From Nonomuraea sp. PA05 (GTDB taxonomy: Bacteria; Actinomycetota; Actinomycetes; Streptosporangiales; Streptosporangiaceae): 64,000 bases of DNA. The position numbers and the translations under genes were made by a program. The stretch spans positions 19,148-83,147 of the forward strand of contig NZ_VSEY01000051.1 of the NCBI RefSeq assembly GCF_008086045.1, read 5' to 3'. The notes beneath the pieces were generated by a model, which searched no databases, was not told where the DNA came from, and was given only the letters and a program-made list of their open reading frames with translations. Position 1 is the stretch's first letter. Each line of letters begins with the position of its first letter. Positions 34,723 through 43,064 of the stretch are shown piece after piece.

Positions 34723-35438
34723 CAGACGACAGCCCCCGCGTTCCGAAGTACTACGACGTCAAACGGGCCCTGCTCGAGCTCACCAAGACGCTCCCCCCGG
34801 GCACGGCCCTGCCTCCTGAACGCACGCTGGCCGTGCGGTTCGAGACCTCCCGCACCACCGTCAGGCAGGCGCTGACCGAACTGGTCGTCGAGGGACGGCT
34901 GCTGCGCATCCAGGGCAAGGGCACGTTCGTGGCGCAGCCCAAGGTCGCCCAGGTGCTGCAGCTCACCTCCTACATCGGGGATCTGCGCACGGCGGGCCTG
35001 GAGCCGGACACCAAGATACTGGAGATCGGCTACATCACCGCGGACGAGGCGCTCGCGCGGCGCCTGGCCATCAACCCGGGCGGCCGCGTGCTGCGCATCC
35101 ACCGCCTCAGGCTCGCCAACGGCGAGCCGGTCTCGATAGACACCACCCACCTGTCCGCGCGCCGCTTCCCCCGCCTGCGGCGCGAGCTGGAGGTGCACGC
35201 GTCCCTGTACGAGACGCTGCACAACGCCTACAACGTCCGGCTGACCGACGCCGAAGAGATCATCGAGACCGTCCTGGCCACCCCCTACGACGCCAAGGCA
35301 CTCGGCGTGGACGTCGGCCTGCCGATGCTCCTGCTCACCCGGCACGCCTTCGACGCCGACGGCAACCCCGTCGAGTGGGCGCAGTCGCTCTACCGGGGCG
35401 ACCGGTACAAGTTCGTCACCCGCCTGCGCCGCCCATGA
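34719..35438 (+). CDS. dasR: GntR/HutC-family regulator DasR
   Basis: The 239-residue regulator has a GntR winged helix (about residues 10-75: LPPERTLAVRFETSRTTVRQALTELVVEGRL, then QGKGTFVAQPK) and a UTRA effector domain (from about residue 95: RIHRLRLANGEPVSIDTTHLSARRFPRL ... GLPMLLLTRHAFD ... EWAQSLYRGDRYKF). Sequence and length match Streptomyces DasR, the global repressor of chitin/N-acetylglucosamine genes that senses glucosamine-6-phosphate. The GTG start overlaps the preceding ORF; its stop overlaps bioD (ATGA). Confidence 0.85.
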   Translation: MTDDSPRVPKYYDVKRALLELTKTLPPGTALPPERTLAVRFETSRTTVRQALTELVVEGRLLRIQGKGTFVAQPKVAQVLQLTSYIGDLRTAGLEPDTKILEIGYITADEALARRLAINPGGRVLRIHRLRLANGEPVSIDTTHLSARRFPRLRRELEVHASLYETLHNAYNVRLTDAEEIIETVLATPYDAKALGVDVGLPMLLLTRHAFDADGNPVEWAQSLYRGDRYKFVTRLRRP

Positions 35439-36151
35439 GCGTCCTCGTCGTCACGGGCACAGGCACCGGCGTGGGCAAGACGGTCGTGACGGCGGCGGTG
35501 AGCGCGCTGGCGCTGGGCCGCGGGTCCGCGGCGGCGGTGGTCAAGCCCGCGCAGACCGGCCTGGCCGACGGCGAGCCGGGCGACGTGGACGAGGTCATCC
35601 GGCTGTCGGGCGTCACCACCACGTTCGAGCTGGCCCGCTTCCCCGGCCCGCTGCCGCCCGCCGCGGCGGCCAGGGCGGCGGGAGCGCCGCCCGTGTCGCT
35701 GTCCACGGCCGCCGGGCTGGTGCGGGAGCTGGCCGAGAGCAACAGGCTCGTCGTCGTGGACGGCACCGGCGGGCTGCTCGACCGCTACGACGAGGAGGGC
35801 GGCACCCTCGCCGACCTCGCCCGCGCCCTGCGCGCCCAGGTCCTCGTGGTGGTGCGGCCCGGCCGCGACACCGTCAACCACACCGCGCTCACCCTTGAGT
35901 CGCTCGCCCACCACGGCCTCGACCTGGCCGGGATCGTCATCGGACGCTGGCCGGCCGCGCCGGGGCCCGCCGAGCGCCGCGGCGTACCGGATCTGGAGAT
36001 GCTGGCGGCCAGGCCGCTGGCTGGAGTGCTGCCCGAGGGGATGGGCGGCCTGCGCGGGCGCCGGGAGTTCGCCGAGGCGGCGCGCGCGGGGCTGGGCGTC
36101 ACGCTGGGCGGCGCGTTCGACCCCGCCGCGTTCAAACAAGGCTGGGGCTGA
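35435..36151 (+). CDS. bioD: ATP-dependent dethiobiotin synthetase
   Basis: The 238-residue enzyme closes the ureido ring of dethiobiotin from 7,8-diaminopelargonate, CO2 and ATP. It has the P-loop TGTGTGVGKTVVTAA (residues 7-21), the KPAQTG motif with the catalytic Lys, and a DGTGGLLDRYDEEG loop binding magnesium and substrate. The ATG overlaps the dasR stop (ATGA), an unusual partner since bioA, bioB and bioF are not nearby. It may be co-transcribed with dasR. Confidence 0.92.
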   Translation: MSVLVVTGTGTGVGKTVVTAAVSALALGRGSAAAVVKPAQTGLADGEPGDVDEVIRLSGVTTTFELARFPGPLPPAAAARAAGAPPVSLSTAAGLVRELAESNRLVVVDGTGGLLDRYDEEGGTLADLARALRAQVLVVVRPGRDTVNHTALTLESLAHHGLDLAGIVIGRWPAAPGPAERRGVPDLEMLAARPLAGVLPEGMGGLRGRREFAEAARAGLGVTLGGAFDPAAFKQGWG

Positions 36152-36245
36152 CCCCGGCCGTCAGGCAAGGGTGGGGCTAACCCCACCACGCACCGGCACA
36201 CCAGACCCATTTCGCGTCCTCGCCACCGGTCAATACCGTTGGGGC

Positions 36246-37406
36246 ATGAAAGTCCCCCGTCCCTGGTCGGCGCGGGCCTGGCTGGACACGGCCCACGTGA
36301 TGATCGGGTTCCCGGTCGCCGTGCTGCTCGGCGGGCTCACGCTGCTGCTGGCCGTGGTGCCGCCGCTGCTGTGGCGGGCCCTGCCGTGGTTCACCAGGGT
36401 GCAGCGCTCGCGGTTGCTCGCCTTCCAGGGCGTGCGCATCCCGCCCGTGCCCTCCCCCGCCGGCTGGCGCGACGCGATGACGTGGCGGCAGATCGGCTAC
36501 CACCTGCTGTCGCCGGTGGTGGGGGTGGCCGGCGCCGCGCTGGTGGCGCTCGCGTGGGGCGGGGCGGTGGTGGGGCTGATGTCGTTCCTGCCGCCGAGGG
36601 TCCAGGACCCGCCGCTGGAGTTCATGTTCGACCTGCGGGACGACCGGGTCGTGGTGGTCTTCACGGTGGTGGGGGTGGGCCTGCTGCTGCTCGCGCCCCT
36701 GCTGGCTCGCGGCATGGCCTCGTTCGACCTGTCGGTGGCCCGTACGCTGCTCGGGCCCAGCCGTACGGAGCTGGGCCAGCGCATCGAGACGCTGACGGAG
36801 AGCCGCGCCGGCGTGATCGACGCGGCCGACGCCGAGCGCCGCAGGATCGAGCGCGACCTGCACGACGGCGCCCAGCAGCGGCTCGTCTCCCTGGCCATGA
36901 ACCTGGGCCTGGCCAGGGCCACGCTGACCGACCTGCCGGAGCCGGCCCGCGAGGCCATCGAGCAGGCCCACGAGGAGGCCAAGCAGGCGCTCAAGGAGCT
37001 GCGCGACTTCGTTCGCGGCCTGCATCCGGCCGTGCTCAACGACCAGGGCCTGGACGCGGCGCTGTCGGGCGTGGCGGCCCGCGCGCCCTTCCCCGTCAAG
37101 CTGCGCGTCGACATCGAGCGGCGCACCACGCCGACCATCGAGGCGGTGGCGTTCTTCACCGTGTCGGAGGCGCTGACCAACATCGCCAAGCACGCGGCGG
37201 CCACCAGGGCCGAGGTGAGCGTGCGGCGCGAGCGTGACCGCCTGCACGTGCTCGTCCACGACGACGGGTGCGGCGGTGCCAGGATGGACGGCGGAACAGG
37301 GCTGCGCGGCCTGGCCCAGCGCATCGACTCCGTGGACGGGACGCTACGGCTGTCCAGCCCGCTGGGCGGACCGACGACGATCGAGGTGGAGCTGCCGTGC
37401 GAGTAG
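36246..37406 (+). CDS. NarX-type membrane sensor histidine kinase
   Basis: The 386-residue kinase has an N-terminal sensor with four predicted membrane helices (about residues 17-40, 85-115 and 130-155), a HisKA_3 domain with phospho-acceptor His in RRRIERDLHDGAQQRLVSLAMNLGLA, and an HATPase domain (VSEALTNIAKHA, DDGCGGA, GTGLRGLAQRI). The GTG start of the response-regulator gene lies inside its end, so the two are co-translated. The signal is unknown; the third gene (DUF4097) suggests an envelope link. Confidence 0.92.
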   Translation: MKVPRPWSARAWLDTAHVMIGFPVAVLLGGLTLLLAVVPPLLWRALPWFTRVQRSRLLAFQGVRIPPVPSPAGWRDAMTWRQIGYHLLSPVVGVAGAALVALAWGGAVVGLMSFLPPRVQDPPLEFMFDLRDDRVVVVFTVVGVGLLLLAPLLARGMASFDLSVARTLLGPSRTELGQRIETLTESRAGVIDAADAERRRIERDLHDGAQQRLVSLAMNLGLARATLTDLPEPAREAIEQAHEEAKQALKELRDFVRGLHPAVLNDQGLDAALSGVAARAPFPVKLRVDIERRTTPTIEAVAFFTVSEALTNIAKHAAATRAEVSVRRERDRLHVLVHDDGCGGARMDGGTGLRGLAQRIDSVDGTLRLSSPLGGPTTIEVELPCE

Positions 37407-38053
37407 TGCTCGCAGAGGATTCCGTGCTGCTGAGGGAGGGCCTGATCCGGCTCCTGGCCGCCGCGGGCATGGAGGTGGTGGCGGCCGTGGACGAGGCGGA
37501 GGGCCTGCTGCGGGCCGCCGAGGAGCACAAACCGGAACTGGTCGTCACCGACGTCAGGATGCCGCCCACGCACACCGACGAGGGGCTGCGGGCCGCGCTC
37601 GTGCTGCGCCGCCAGCAGCCGGGCCTGGCCGTGCTGGTGCTGTCGCAGTACGTCGAGGAGCGCTACGCCGCCCAGCTCCTCGCCTCCGCCTCGGCCGGCG
37701 GTGTCGGCTACCTGCTCAAGGACCGGGTGGCGGACGTGACCGAGTTCATCGACGCGCTGCGCAGGGTGGCCTCCGGCGGCACCGCCCTCGACCCGGAGGT
37801 CGTCGCCCAGCTCCTGCTGCGCGGCAACAGCGACCCCCTGGAACGGCTCACACCGCGCGAGCACGAGGTGCTCAGGCTGATGGCCGAGGGCCGCTCCAAC
37901 GCGGGCATCGGGCAGTCCCTGGTGCTCAGCGAGGGCGCCGTGGGCAAGCACATCGGCAACATCTTCACCAAGCTCGACCTGCCGCCCGCCGAGGGCGACC
38001 ACCGGCGGGTGCTCGCCGTCCTGCAGTTCCTCAAGATCCGGAGCTCGCCATGA
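37397..38053 (+). CDS. NarL/LuxR-family response regulator
   Basis: The 218-residue regulator has a receiver domain with the acidic pair ED (residues 7-8), phospho-acceptor Asp in LVVTDVRMPP (about residue 54) and Lys in YLLKDR, and a LuxR-type DNA-binding domain (LTPREHEVLRLMAEGRSNAGIGQSLVLSEGAVGKHIGNIFTKLDL). The GTG at 37397 overlaps the kinase gene by 10 bases. Its stop overlaps the DUF4097 gene (ATGA). It is the partner of the upstream kinase. Confidence 0.94.
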   Translation: MRVVLAEDSVLLREGLIRLLAAAGMEVVAAVDEAEGLLRAAEEHKPELVVTDVRMPPTHTDEGLRAALVLRRQQPGLAVLVLSQYVEERYAAQLLASASAGGVGYLLKDRVADVTEFIDALRRVASGGTALDPEVVAQLLLRGNSDPLERLTPREHEVLRLMAEGRSNAGIGQSLVLSEGAVGKHIGNIFTKLDLPPAEGDHRRVLAVLQFLKIRSSP

Positions 38054-38826
38054 GGGCCCTCTGGCTGACCGCCGGCGCCGTGGCCACCGTGGTCGCGCTC
38101 ACCATCGCCACGGTGGGCCTCTGGTACGGCTTCGCCAGGGCCAGGACCCCCACGGACGTCACCATGAGATCCATCCCCTTCGACGGCGCTCAGGTGCGTA
38201 TCCAGGCGGGCAAGGGCCAGGTGAGCCTGACCGTCCTGCCGGGCCAGGCCGGTGAGCTGCTCATCCAGCGGGCGCTGCGCTGGTCGCGCGACCGCCCCAC
38301 GATCACCGAGGACTGGGACGCCGCCTCGGCCACGCTGCGGCTCGACGCGGTGTGTCCCGGCTCCGACCAGCCCAGGGGCCCGCTCTGCAAGGCCGACTAC
38401 ATCGTGACCGTGCCGCCCGAGACCGTGCTCGAAGCCCGCACCTCAGGCGGCGAGCTCTCGGCGGGCGAGCTGTTCGGCGACCTGCGCCTGACCACCGTGT
38501 CCGGCAACGTCCGCGTCAGCGCCCTGTCCGGCGACCTGTGGGTGCGGACCGGCACGGGCCAGGTGGACGGCGATCGCCTGCGCAGCGACCGTGCCGACGT
38601 GGAGGTCGGCTCGGGCGACGTGCGGCTGGACTTCCAGAGCGCGCCGTCCGACGTCAAGGCGGTCGTGCGCACCTCGGGCGACGTCAACCTGTCGGTGCCG
38701 CCGAGCCTGTACGACGTCACCGCCGACGGCGCCAACACCACCATCGGCGTCAGGAGGGCGGGAAACGCGTCAAGAAAGATCACCGCAAAGGCCCCCGACG
38801 GCGTCGTCACCGTGTGTTGCCGATGA
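38050..38826 (+). CDS. Membrane-anchored DUF4097 protein
   Basis: The 258-residue protein has one N-terminal transmembrane helix (about residues 6-29) and an extracellular beta-repeat domain with DUF4097-type elements (TTVSGNVRVSALSGDLWVRTGTG, VGSGDVRLDF, RTSGDVNLSVP). It is the third gene of the kinase/regulator operon, joined by ATGA overlap. It may be an output or a sensor accessory for that system. The second DUF4097 gene in the window (at 5781) lacks the membrane anchor. Confidence 0.85.
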   Translation: MRALWLTAGAVATVVALTIATVGLWYGFARARTPTDVTMRSIPFDGAQVRIQAGKGQVSLTVLPGQAGELLIQRALRWSRDRPTITEDWDAASATLRLDAVCPGSDQPRGPLCKADYIVTVPPETVLEARTSGGELSAGELFGDLRLTTVSGNVRVSALSGDLWVRTGTGQVDGDRLRSDRADVEVGSGDVRLDFQSAPSDVKAVVRTSGDVNLSVPPSLYDVTADGANTTIGVRRAGNASRKITAKAPDGVVTVCCR

Positions 38827-38866
38827 AGGACTGTTTACCTCTGTGACTGGTTGGTAAGTTCCCGGC

Positions 38867-40513
38867 ATGGAGTCTGCGAAGCACGCCGGTGACGCCGCCG
38901 TCGCCGTGTCCAAGGCCTATGGTGTCGAGACCATGTTCACCCTGTCGGGAGGGCACGTCTTCCCGCTCTACGACGGCGCGGTGCACGAGGGCATGCGCAT
39001 CCTCGACGTACGCCACGAGCAGAGCGCGGTCTTCGCCGCCGAGGCGACCGCCAGGCTGACCAGGAAACCGGGCCTGGCCGTGCTGACCGCCGGCCCCGGC
39101 ATCACCAACGGCGTCAGCGGCGTCGCGACCGCCCACTTCAACGGCTCCCCCGTGGTCGTGCTGGGCGGCCGGGCCCCGCAGTCCCGCTGGGGCAGCGGCG
39201 CCCTCCAGGAGATGGACCACCCGCCGCTGCTCGACCCGATCACCAAGCTCGCGTTCACCGCGTCCGGCGCCGACTCCGTCGGCCAGGACGTCGAGGTCGC
39301 CTTCCGCACGGCGGTCGCGCCCCACCGCGGCCCTGTGTTCCTCGACTTCTACATGGACCACCTGTTCGCCCCCTCACCGCTGCACGAGGTGAGCACGCAG
39401 TCGCCGTCGCCGCTGGAGCCCGACGCCGACGACCTGGCGGGCATCGCGCGGCTGCTGGCCGAGGCGGAGCGGCCGGTCCTGGTGTACGGCTCCGACGTGT
39501 GGATGGACCGCGCCGAGGAGGCCGCCCGCGACTTCGCCGAGACGTGGCGGCTGCCGGTCATCCCCAACGGCCAGGGCCGCGGCATCCTGCCCTCCGGCCA
39601 CGAGCTGCTCGCCACCCGGGCCCGCGGCCTCGCCTTCGCCCAGGCCGACCTGGTGATCGTGGTGGGCACGCCGCTCGACTTCCGCCTCGGCTACGGCTGG
39701 TTCGGCGGCAAGGACGGCGCGCCGCTGGCCAAGGTCGTGCACATCGCCGACGCGCCCTCGCAGCTCGCCACCCACATGCAGCCGGCCGCGTCCGCCGCGG
39801 GCGACCTGTCCGTGGTGTTCTGGAGCCTCGGCACGGCCTGCGGCGACGCCGGGGTCAAGCCCGACGCGTACGCGTCGTGGGTGTCGAAGCTGTCGGAGGC
39901 CGCCGCGGCGGCCATCGCGGGGGACGCCGAGCTGCTGTCCTCGGAGTCCGACCCGATCCACCCCATGCGCGTCTACGGCGAGCTGAACAGGGTCCTCGAC
40001 GACGACGCCGTGGTGATCGGCGACGGCGGCGACTTCGTCTCCTACGCCGGCAAGTACGTCGAGCCGAAGCAGCCGGGCAACTGGCTCGACCCGGGCCCGT
40101 ACGGCTGCCTGGGCACCGGCCTGGGCTACTCCATCGCCGCCCGCCTGGCCAGGCCGTCCTCGCAGGTGGTGCTGCTGCTCGGCGACGGCGCCGCGGGCTT
40201 CTCGCTGATGGACGTGGACACCCTCGTCCGCCACAACCTGCCGGTCGTGATGGTCTGCGGCAACAACGGCATGTGGGGCCTGGAGAAGCACCCCATGCAG
40301 ATGCTGTACGGCTACGACGTGGCGGCGGAGCTGCAGCCGCAGTGCCGCTACGACCAGGTCGTGACCGCGCTCGGCGGGGGCGGCGAGCTGGTGACCAAGC
40401 CGTCGGAGATCGGGCCCGCGCTGCGCAGGGCGTTCGACTCGGGCGTGCCGTACCTGGTCAACATCGCCACCGACCCGCAGATCGCCTACCCCCGCAACAC
40501 GACAGGGGTGTGA
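38867..40513 (+). CDS. Thiamine diphosphate-dependent acetolactate synthase-like enzyme
   Basis: The 548-residue enzyme has the three-domain ThDP fold: N-terminal PYR domain with the catalytic Glu in RHEQSAVFAAEATARLT and the phosphate loop LSGGHVFPLYDG, a central domain, and a C-terminal PP domain with VVLLLGDGAAGFSLMDVDTLVRHNLPVVMVCGNN (GDG-N motif). It resembles acetolactate synthase large subunits and oxalyl-CoA decarboxylase-like proteins of actinomycetes. No regulatory subunit gene is adjacent, so a true role in branched-chain amino-acid synthesis is unlikely. The ATG is at 38867. Confidence 0.88.
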   Translation: MESAKHAGDAAVAVSKAYGVETMFTLSGGHVFPLYDGAVHEGMRILDVRHEQSAVFAAEATARLTRKPGLAVLTAGPGITNGVSGVATAHFNGSPVVVLGGRAPQSRWGSGALQEMDHPPLLDPITKLAFTASGADSVGQDVEVAFRTAVAPHRGPVFLDFYMDHLFAPSPLHEVSTQSPSPLEPDADDLAGIARLLAEAERPVLVYGSDVWMDRAEEAARDFAETWRLPVIPNGQGRGILPSGHELLATRARGLAFAQADLVIVVGTPLDFRLGYGWFGGKDGAPLAKVVHIADAPSQLATHMQPAASAAGDLSVVFWSLGTACGDAGVKPDAYASWVSKLSEAAAAAIAGDAELLSSESDPIHPMRVYGELNRVLDDDAVVIGDGGDFVSYAGKYVEPKQPGNWLDPGPYGCLGTGLGYSIAARLARPSSQVVLLLGDGAAGFSLMDVDTLVRHNLPVVMVCGNNGMWGLEKHPMQMLYGYDVAAELQPQCRYDQVVTALGGGGELVTKPSEIGPALRRAFDSGVPYLVNIATDPQIAYPRNTTGV

Positions 40514-40523
40514 GCGGCGGCCC

Positions 40524-42224
40524 CTACGACTTCTTCGGCGTGGGGGTCGGCGTCGGGGTGGGCGTGGGCGAGGCGTCCTCGGGGCAGACGCTGTCGACGA
40601 CGACCAGCGTGACGGTGGTGCCCTTGGTCACCGGCTTGCCCGCGCCCGGCGTGGTCGCCTTGACCCTGCCGCAGCGCATGCCGTCGGTGGTGGTGGTCTG
40701 GTCCTCAGGGTTGGACAGCAGGCCGGCCGCCTCCACCATGCTCACCGCGTCCGGGTAGCGCTTGCCGATCACGTTCGGCATCAGCACCTTGTTGGTGGAC
40801 ACGGTGGGGGTGGGCGACTTCGAGACCGACGGGGTGGAGGAGGGCGTGCTCGACGGCGTCTTCGTCGGCTCCTCGGTCTCCTCGGGAGCCTGGGTGGGCG
40901 GCCTCGACGTCCTGACGGTGGGGGGCCTGGTCGTCTCCCTCGTCGGCTCGGGCTCCTCGGGCTTCGACGTGGTGGGCCTGGGCGGCTTGGTGGTCTCCGG
41001 ATCGGCGGCGTTGGTCATGGTGGTCGTCGGCTCCGGTGAGCCGAGGGGCATGCCCGTCAGCGCGACCGCGGTGGCGCCCGCGCCGAGCACGACCGCCGCC
41101 GCGATGCCCGCGATCAGCCCTGTCCTGCGCGGTGCCTTGGCCGCGCGGCGGCTCCCGCCGCGCCGGTCGGAGACCGCCGTGTCCTCGTGCGCCATCCTGG
41201 CGCCCGTCTGGTACGGGTTCGGGTCGTGCTGGCCGGGCTGCTGGAACTGACCCGTCTGCTGGTACTGCTGGCCGGTCTGGGCGTACTGCTGGCCCGTCTG
41301 CGGGTACTGCTGCTGCTGTTGCGGGGCCTGCTGGTACTGCTGCGATGCCTGCTGCTGCGGCGCCTGGGCCATGGTGGAGCCGGTGGCCAGCTCGGGGACG
41401 GCGGGCGTCTGGCCGCTGGCGATGGCCCTGGCTGCCTCGCTCATCGCGCGTGCGCTGGGGTAGCGCCTGGCCGGGTCCTTCGACAGGGCGATCTCGACCA
41501 GCGTGCGCACCGGCTGGGGGATGTCCTGGGGCAGCGGCGGCGGGGCCTCGCGGATGTGCTTGAGCGCGATCGTGACCGCGCTGTCGCCGTCGAAGGGCCG
41601 CTGGCCGACCAGGCACTCGTAGGCGACCACGCCGAGCGCGTAGATGTCCACGGCGGGCGTCACGGGGGCGCCCTCGGCCTGCTCGGGGGCGCAGTAGGCG
41701 GCGGTGCCGAGCACCATGCCGGCGTCGGTGAGCCGGCTGGCGATGTCGGAGCGGGCGATGCCGAAGTCGGTGAGGACGAGTGTGCCGTCGCGCTGCACGA
41801 GCAGGTTGCCCGGCTTGACGTCGCGGTGCACGATGCCCTGGTCGTGCACGGCCTGAAGGGCCGAGGCGGCCTGCGCGATGAGCTCCATGGCCGCCTGCGG
41901 CGGGATGCGCCCCAGCCTGGCCAGCAGGCGGTCGAGCGGCTCGCCGTCGACGAACTTCATCACCAGGTAGACGGTGTCGCCGCTGACGCCGTAGTCGTAG
42001 ACGTCCACCACGCCGGAGTGGTTGATCGTGGCCATCGCCCGCGCTTCCCCCTGGAAGCGTGCGACGAACCCGGGGTCCTCCATGCGGCCTGGGAGCAGCA
42101 CTTTGACGGCGACGGTGCGCGCGAGCACGACGTCCTCGCCTCGCCACACCTCGCCCATGCCACCGGCACCGATGCGGGTATCCAGCCGATACCGCCCCGC
42201 CAGTGTCGTCCCTTGGGCCACCAT
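40524..42224 (-). CDS. PknB-type Ser/Thr protein kinase with one PASTA domain
   Basis: The 566-residue protein has a cytosolic kinase domain (about residues 11-265: IGAGGMGEVWRG, Lys in VAVKVLL, HRDVKPGN, DFGIAR, GTAAYCAPEQ), a Gln/Tyr-rich juxtamembrane linker with QQY-x-QTG repeats, one membrane helix (about residues 365-388), a Thr/Pro-rich extracellular stalk, and a single PASTA domain (VLMPNVIGKRYPDAVSMVEAAGL). The C-terminus is a PTPTPTPTP run. PASTA domains bind peptidoglycan fragments. The protein probably couples cell-wall state to phosphorylation. It is convergent with the ThDP enzyme. Confidence 0.93.
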   Translation of the reverse strand: MVAQGTTLAGRYRLDTRIGAGGMGEVWRGEDVVLARTVAVKVLLPGRMEDPGFVARFQGEARAMATINHSGVVDVYDYGVSGDTVYLVMKFVDGEPLDRLLARLGRIPPQAAMELIAQAASALQAVHDQGIVHRDVKPGNLLVQRDGTLVLTDFGIARSDIASRLTDAGMVLGTAAYCAPEQAEGAPVTPAVDIYALGVVAYECLVGQRPFDGDSAVTIALKHIREAPPPLPQDIPQPVRTLVEIALSKDPARRYPSARAMSEAARAIASGQTPAVPELATGSTMAQAPQQQASQQYQQAPQQQQQYPQTGQQYAQTGQQYQQTGQFQQPGQHDPNPYQTGARMAHEDTAVSDRRGGSRRAAKAPRRTGLIAGIAAAVVLGAGATAVALTGMPLGSPEPTTTMTNAADPETTKPPRPTTSKPEEPEPTRETTRPPTVRTSRPPTQAPEETEEPTKTPSSTPSSTPSVSKSPTPTVSTNKVLMPNVIGKRYPDAVSMVEAAGLLSNPEDQTTTTDGMRCGRVKATTPGAGKPVTKGTTVTLVVVDSVCPEDASPTPTPTPTPTPKKS

Positions 42225-42465
42225 GATTCCCCCGCTACCCCCTACTTCCGTAACCCTCTTACCTCGCCCACCCCGCGGACCTCCAACAAAGCGAAGTTTT
42301 GTCGCGGTGAGGTAACACAGTGGTCACGGAACTCAGAGAGTGTACGACTCACCTGACCCACATGCCACTCAAATGCCTCAAGCCGTACAAAGCCTATCCT
42401 GGGGCCTTACGACCTCACTTGTCCGCGTTTCCGGTAACTCAGCGGCCTCATGAGAGGCTCGTGAC

Positions 42466-42846
42466 ATGACGCTCACGCCTGGTCTCCGTGCCCAACTGCT
42501 CATCATGGTCGAGATGGAGGACACCGCGAAGCGGATCGGCAGCGGCGACGTGCCCGTGCTGGCCACGCCCCGGTTGCTCGCGCTGGCGGAGGCGGCGACC
42601 GTACGCGCCGTCGAGCGGCACCTCGCGCCCGGCGAGACCTCCGTCGGCACCCGGGTCGAGCTCGAACACCTGGCCGCCAGCCCGCTCGGCGCCCACGTCC
42701 AGGTCGGCGTGGAGCTGACCGAGGTGGACGGGCGGCGGCTGGTCTTCGCGTTCGAGGCGCACGACAAGCACACCGTGGTCGGCAAGGGCACCATCGAGCG
42801 CGTCGTGGTCGATCGCGCCAAGTTCCTCGCCCGCGCTACTCGATGA
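42466..42846 (+). CDS. Hotdog-fold thioesterase, fluoroacetyl-CoA thioesterase (FlK)-like
   Basis: The 126-residue single-domain protein has the hotdog pattern VLATPRLLALAEAATVRAVERHL, SVGTRVELEHLAASPLGAHVQV and a C-terminal ERVVVDRAKFLAR. Residues E (AEAAT) and H (LEHLA) match positions used by FlK-type thioesterases. It probably hydrolyses a short acyl-CoA; the substrate is unknown. The ATG is at 42466. Its 3' end overlaps the convergent biotinyl-protein gene by 11 bases. Confidence 0.85.
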   Translation: MTLTPGLRAQLLIMVEMEDTAKRIGSGDVPVLATPRLLALAEAATVRAVERHLAPGETSVGTRVELEHLAASPLGAHVQVGVELTEVDGRRLVFAFEAHDKHTVVGKGTIERVVVDRAKFLARATR

Positions 42847-43048
42847 CGGCGATCAGGTCGCCCTCCTGGACGGTGTCGCCCTCGGCGACCCCGACCCGCG
42901 CCACCACGCCGCTCTCCTCGCAGAGCACGGGGATCTCCATCTTCATGGACTCCAGGATGACCAGCGTGTCGCCTTCGGAGACGGTGTCGCCCGCCTGGAC
43001 GACCACCTTCCTGACACCGGCCACCATCTCGGCAAGCACCTCAGCCAC
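42836..43048 (-). CDS. Stand-alone biotinyl/lipoyl-domain protein (TB7.3-like)
   Basis: The 70-residue protein is a single biotinyl domain with the biotinylation motif ESMKMEIPV (Lys36). No carboxylase or other subunit is encoded nearby. Size and context match the mycobacterial biotinylated protein TB7.3, which also lies near pdtaS/whiB1 and an RsrA-type anti-sigma gene. It is likely a carrier for an acyl-CoA carboxylase encoded elsewhere. The GTG/ATG region at 43048 gives MAEVLAEMV. The 3' end overlaps the convergent thioesterase gene. Confidence 0.9.
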   Translation of the reverse strand: MAEVLAEMVAGVRKVVVQAGDTVSEGDTLVILESMKMEIPVLCEESGVVARVGVAEGDTVQEGDLIAVIE

Positions 43049-43064
43049 CGGGACTCCCCTCGTT